Under the pieces are notes generated by a model that was given only the letters and a program-made list of their open reading frames with translations, was not told where the DNA came from and ran no database searches. The position numbers and the translations under genes were made by a program. Shown here piece by piece: positions 59,140 through 64,000 of a DNA stretch of 64,000 nt (its first letter is position 1; each line of letters opens with the position of its first letter). The DNA is from Nemophila menziesii (taxonomy: Eukaryota; Streptophyta; Magnoliopsida; Boraginales; Hydrophyllaceae), in the NCBI GenBank assembly GCA_029959085.1, contig JARWIR010000002.1:45318233-45382232 (forward strand). Direction: 5' to 3'.

Positions 59140-60790
59140 AGTTGTGGATACTAAAGCCACTTATTAAATACATGACCGAGAAAAAGTCCATCAGAATTGA
59201 TGTGATTGTCTTTCGGGGGAATTGGATCCTAAAAAGTAGAAACGATATATCTATTCAAATTTTACCAGCGAGTAAACAAGTTATTAATGTACATATATCT
59301 ATAAGATCATATAGCCCTTGTATTTTATATGCAGTATATGTAAATCCATAGACGTGGATACTATGGAACGCTATAGAGACAAGTTAGAGTAACATACATG
59401 TACTGTGAATTATGACTTGAGATTTAATCAGATTAATTTCATTGAGGACAAGACGTGAGGTACTCCAGAAGCAGATAGACACATGAGAAAATTTGAGAGA
59501 TAGAGAAAACTTTAATGTTTTGGTGAAGATTGACATAGAGTGAGTCGTGGAACTTAGGGATTAAATAAATGAAGCAACATGATAAAGCCTACGGAAATGA
59601 CAGTTGGTGAGATACGTTTCAAGACATAAAGGTTCATCAACTCCCCACACTCATTTACACCACCTTCGGATTATTATCAAGATTGCTCCTCTACCATTTA
59701 ACAATATAAAACGGCTTCAAATCTGTTTAAAAGTAGCTTGGTATCCGACGAAGGATTCCGAGATTTCGTACGGAGGAAATGGGAGGAGTACACTTGGAGA
59801 ATATTTAGAGAAAATGAGACGGAATTTATTGGCTTGGAAACATGATAATTTTGGGTATATATTCCACAAGAAAAAAACCATTGACCCATATGGTACGGAT
59901 CCAAAATATATCACTAATTTTAGACAACTCCCTAGTGAAATTGGAGGCTAGGCGAAGTAAGGAATATGAGAGTTTTCTCGAGTAAGAGGAAAAGCACTAG
60001 TGCCAGTAAACGCAATCATGTTGGATTCATTTAGGAGACCAAAATACCAGATTTTATCATTTGACCATGTTAGTCCAAAAAGACAAGGCGGGGCGGCCGC
60101 AGATCAAGAACAACAATAATGAATGGCTTGAGGACGAAGATAATCAGAGAACATAGGTGAAGGAATTTTTTAGCACATTTTCTCGCTAGATGACACCATA
60201 TTATGGTTATTTTCACGTCTTAATATGCCTACTTTAAAATCGGTTTACATCCTGATTTTATGTGGAGGGTTACAAGTGAATTATTCGAGTAGCGATATTC
60301 CACATGAAACCCCACAAGGAATTGTGATGGGACAAAATGACAATAGGGTTGTATCAAAAGTGTTGGGAGATGGTCGGTCCTTAAATTTGTGATATGCCAA
60401 GACAGGCATTACATTATGGATTTTTTCCCGAGAGAGGTCATGGGCACATCCATACACTTATCTTGTAGGTAGAAAGTCCAGAGTTCATCACATAATTTTG
60501 ACCAATTAGCCTTCTTAATATGTGTTACAAGAGTTGTATAAAAGTATTGGATAATCAGCTTCGTCCAATGCTAGCATAACTGATAGGCCCATATAATAGA
60601 AGTTTTCTTCCGAATTTCCGGCGATCGACAACATCGTGCTAGTTAGTGAATCAGGTTATGTTATGAGGAACAAATAGGTCAAAATCTACCAGTTAGTGTT
60701 ATTGAAGTAAATGTGACAGGTTTGAGTAAATTACTATGTTTAAGTGAGGTGCTGAATTTGTAAGCATAAACTTGGTTGAATAACAAGTAA
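59140..60790 (+). pseudogene. L1-type LINE ORF2 remnant, copy Z3 (copy B)
   Basis: Endonuclease-like text at 59,142-59,351 and linker at 59,604-59,951 (IIIKIAPLPFNN, LLAWKHDNFGYIFHKKK), then RT-like text to about 60,780, parallel to 28,190-29,830. The 'HDNFG.IFHKKK' phrase is typical of the plant L1 ORF2 linker. Several stops are present. Confidence 0.7.
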
Positions 60791-61579
60791 TAATAATTAG
60801 AGAAAATATAAACTTTAGTAATGGTTTAGTTCAAAATTTTCTTGTGATAACATGCCGATCCTTTGATTACAATGATTATACATGTATATAGACACTACTA
60901 AGACCACATTTACTCCCATGTTCTCTTGCATGGTTGCAACGTTTCGATAAGTACTCTTTTGATTCTTGAGGAGCATGCTTCCAGATTATGGTCACATCTG
61001 AAACCGATAATGGTCACGTCATTTAACCGTGGATCACGAGATGGCTGATTATTATAAGGATCGTGGCTTGGTATTGCCTACTCCTTGAGTAGACCGAATA
61101 TACTCCACAAAATCTTCTTATTACTACTTGTCCTTCATAATTATTGAGGTATTGTATGGATGATTTTTCACGAGCTACCCCTTTACTTGCACCTGAGGTC
61201 TAGCTGACATTTTCTCCCTATAAACTACCAATTTAATTTTGTAATTTCCTTCAGGGAGATACTAAAATTTTATGGTTCATGTCTAGATTAATTTTTCATC
61301 TCATCTGTCCACTGAAAAAGACGATTATTTGAGATTCCTTAACTCACGTGGAAGTTTCCATGTCTAGATTATTCGATAATTCTTCAATACATGACTCGAT
61401 CCTTTATTTCCACTTTGTTTATAGTTTGAAATACTGATTTACATTCACTTACTGCGAAAACTGTTCCAAAATCAAAACATCTCAACGAGAAAAATTCCGC
61501 TTCGGGTAGCTTGGATACCTTTGTTTTTATTCGCGTTTCTCATTTTCTGTAACATGGATAGAGCAACTTGACAAGAATG

Positions 61580-61804
61580 CTACATAAATTTATTAACGAG
61601 GTATCTCCGACGGAACATGAGTGTATCCCAAAGGGGATGTGACATGATTATATCCTTGATGCGCCATTTGGATAAATCGAGAGGAGCTCCATCACCCAAG
61701 ACCTTTATGGAGGTTATTTTACCTCTTCTCAAGAGGATTGCATATCCCTTATTGTTTATTTTCCTTGAGAGGGAAGAGAGCAAAGAGGATGTTTCACTAA
61801 CCAT
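61580..61804 (-). other. Conserved minus-strand ORF, unrecognised (copy B)
   Basis: Copy-B partner of 30,633-30,857, with about eight residue differences and no frame break. The opposite strand is open as well. Confidence 0.3.
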
Positions 61805-62141
61805 CTGACAAGATCACTAGTTGCGTCAAGATCATCTCCCGCCGCTTCATCTTCAAATCACGTGTCTCATTTATTGATATCTTCATTTCTTTCTCTACCT
61901 CATATTACTTTAGAGAATACTTCTTTAGGGGTGTATTTGTTCGAGATTTCATAAAAGGTATTGAATTGTTCCTATTTCACATGCTTTCTTTATACATTTC
62001 TTCAATAATTTTATGTTTTTAGTTGTCGGTCTATTCGACCCTCGTGTCCCTAGTAGAGATTGTGGTTTCCAAATTGGAAGGCATGGTGGATGGTGCCGTC
62101 CCTCAAGGTGTGATTAATAAACCAACATTCGAGTGAGCCAC

Positions 62142-62322
62142 TACACTTAAGTGTACGAGTTGTTAAAAAGTAATAAATAGGTAAGGAAGGAGGTGTATCG
62201 TTCTCCACAAATACTATAAGGATAATTTATTTGTATTTTATGGAAATGTAGCGGACCCGAGTTGCATTTACAAAAGATAAATGGATATTTGTTTGTTTTT
62301 GTGAGACGAGGGACTAAAAATC

Positions 62323-62362
<40 letters not shown>

Positions 62363-64000
62363 ATAATAATAATTATAATATTAATAATAAAAATTAAAAT
62401 GAAAAGAACTATAATATAAGTAAAGGGGGTGGATTGCAAATATATTAAGAACATGAGATGAGAATATAGCGAGGGAATACGCAAGTAATCACCGCTTGTT
62501 CTGGTTGTCCACTTTATTACTTTAAGGGAGAATTTAGTTCTACGCAATAGTTGGGATTCAATTCTCTCTCTAAATCCTTTCTGGGTTGATAGGAAGCTAC
62601 CAAACACCACTAGATACCTTTTATGAGCTTACCTTACAAGTGATGGTAGACGCCTAAGGTTCTTACCTTAACGACTATGTGGTTACTCATGACCTCCCGG
62701 TTAACTAATGAACACTAGACTCTTATGTGTTGTTTTGCGTAACCGAACCTCTCTTTAGGGAAAAAGTCATAATTACTAAGGTCGAATCACTACTTGTCTA
62801 GAGTAGGGGCTGAAAATTTAATGGTCTAACATATAACCAAAACATAAAAACAAAATTCATTTCAATATATTAATCCCAAAATGCAACACATTGGAGTACT
62901 CGAAAGTTTCATATATTAAGCATTATCAAGCTATGAGATAATTGGTTCATAGTAAAAATAGTAAAAAATGTATGAAATTGCTAAAATCCTGTTTTAAATA
63001 AAAATAATAAGGTTTATTCGAGGAATCGATAATAAACAGTGAAGGTTAGAGGTGGAATGGTGCCGAAAATGGCTTATTCTTCCTTTAGCTCCAAGCGTGT
63101 CAAATTACATATATTAAATTCCCGAAAAAAATTTTAGGAAGTGTGGGCCCTATTTAAGTGGCTAAAATCAACCAAAAAATGTTTTCACCGAACATAGATA
63201 GGTTCGAGGCACCGTGGAAGCAATATCATTAAATTTGTCATCTTAACTCTGAATTGTGAACCGTCAACTCTCACGTGCTCCTAACTTAAAGTACAATCAT
63301 AAGCCCAAGGGCTTGCTTAGAATCCTAGCTTAACGCGTGTGGTGACTCCATTAAGTCGACTTCAAATTTTTGTAGGTAAATGCTTGTGATCTTTCGTGGT
63401 GGTTTTTTTATCTTTTCACTACTTGACTTGGGGGGCTGCCTTGACTTTTTGACTTATATGCATCATCAAGGGGTCTTTTATAAACCATGAACCTAAGAGT
63501 TTCACTTTTAGCACACAATTAATGCACAAAATCTCTACTAGTTACAAAATATTCAAAAGTAGATAAGAAATAAAAATATATCAAATATTAGGGATAATCC
63601 CCAAATAGATCCAAAAACCCCCTAAGAAGCTGTTTTGTGGTGCAATTAATCTATCACAAAACGTGATTCATCAAGACCCTGAAATCATAGATTTGTCATC
63701 CAACAAAATAAAAACTAAACTAGGGTCCTAAGTCCAACTAATCATCGAAGTATAAGGCATAGAGAACGATCCTAAAACAATACCTAAACATGTCTCATGA
63801 AATAATGCCTAAGAATTAATCTACAAGTATACAAATCATACAGATAATCAACACAATAATATTATCAGGTACAATTAGTTTCACAATGCAAGAAGAGATC
63901 GTTTTTACTTATTTCAAAACGGTGAACATAGGTTGTTCTCAGTCCTTTCACGTGATCTAATGGTCAACTCAACTACTCCCAATCTGTTCAATTGTTACTA
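62142..64000 (-). mobile_element. Inverted Athila/Tat-like LTR remnant (copy B, cut by window end)
   Basis: Counterpart of 31,196-33,040. The inner end reads ACACTTAAGTGTACGAG and TATCGTTCTCCACA on the plus strand. The rest is non-coding LTR-length sequence continuing past the window. Confidence 0.4.
62322..62396. repeat. (AAT)n-type microsatellite (copy B)
   Basis: Longer and rearranged relative to copy A at 31,381-31,432. Confidence 0.9.

Larger units (their letters stand above)
34737..64000 (+). repeat. Copy B of the tandem duplication (runs off the window)
   Basis: This is the second direct copy of the unit that begins at base 1. It lacks the Athila element and instead keeps 46,366-50,514, which is probably the older state of the locus. 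Relative to A it has lost about 500 bp at 53,960, part of a small palindromic element near 45,190, and about 55 bp near 46,335. Several exon fragments (36,576-36,815, 37,220-37,310, 55,663-56,109) are better preserved here than in copy A. Confidence 0.93.

Noticed and set aside
1..64000. CRISPR arrays, operons, riboswitches, bacterial mobile islands
   Set aside because: There are no regularly spaced direct repeats with unique spacers, no Shine-Dalgarno-led gene strings, and all recognisable genes are eukaryotic or plant retroelement.
1..64000. tRNA and rRNA genes
   Set aside because: I looked for B-box-like GGTTCGANNCC and rRNA core motifs by eye and saw no convincing candidate. A covariance-model search would settle this.

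Overview
The window is nuclear DNA of a flowering plant, most likely a eudicot. It is AT-rich and dense in decayed retroelements and small exon fragments. I found no intact host gene, RNA gene or prokaryote-type operon. Plant origin is inferred from the Athila-lineage Ty3 element, the L1-type LINE remnants, an SDE3-like helicase fragment and GT-AG introns.

The dominant structure is a large direct tandem duplication. Copy A (from base 1) is matched by copy B (from about 34,737). Base 1 aligns with 34,737 and base 33,001 aligns with 63,961, so the spacing drops from about 34.7 kb to about 31.0 kb. Almost all of that change comes from one event: in copy A an Athila element occupies 11,150-19,078, where copy B has about 4.1 kb of older sequence (46,366-50,514). 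The two copies differ by scattered substitutions (a few per 100 bp by eye) and many small indels.

Inside each copy there is a second, older layer. A module of about 8.6-9.1 kb is made of X (AT-rich, non-coding), Y (SDE3-like helicase fragment and other exon-like pieces) and Z (L1-type LINE, ORF1 plus endonuclease-RT). It recurs as diverged and partly deleted copies. Copy B shows X1-Y1, X2-Y2-Z2 and X3-Y3-Z3. Copy A shows X1, then Athila, then Z2 and X3-Y3-Z3. The left 7.3 kb (W; 34,737-42,700 in B) has minus-strand exon fragments, including one recognisable OLA1/YchF GTPase exon, plus a GGCGCGCC palindrome cluster. The right end (30.2-34.7 kb; 61.1-64.0 kb in B) has an inverted, Athila/Tat-like LTR remnant.

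The Athila element lacks its 5' LTR, gag and the start of protease. Its pol reads through protease, RT, RNase H and integrase but carries ten in-frame stops, one frameshift and a lost integrase catalytic Asp. Between pol and the 3' LTR are a GC-rich array of CCGGCATGCCGG-type palindromes, a TATA box, a 151-codon ORF and four copies of a purine-rich TTGAGTTTGGGGT motif. These are the most distinctive features in the window. I did not find a complete undescribed system.
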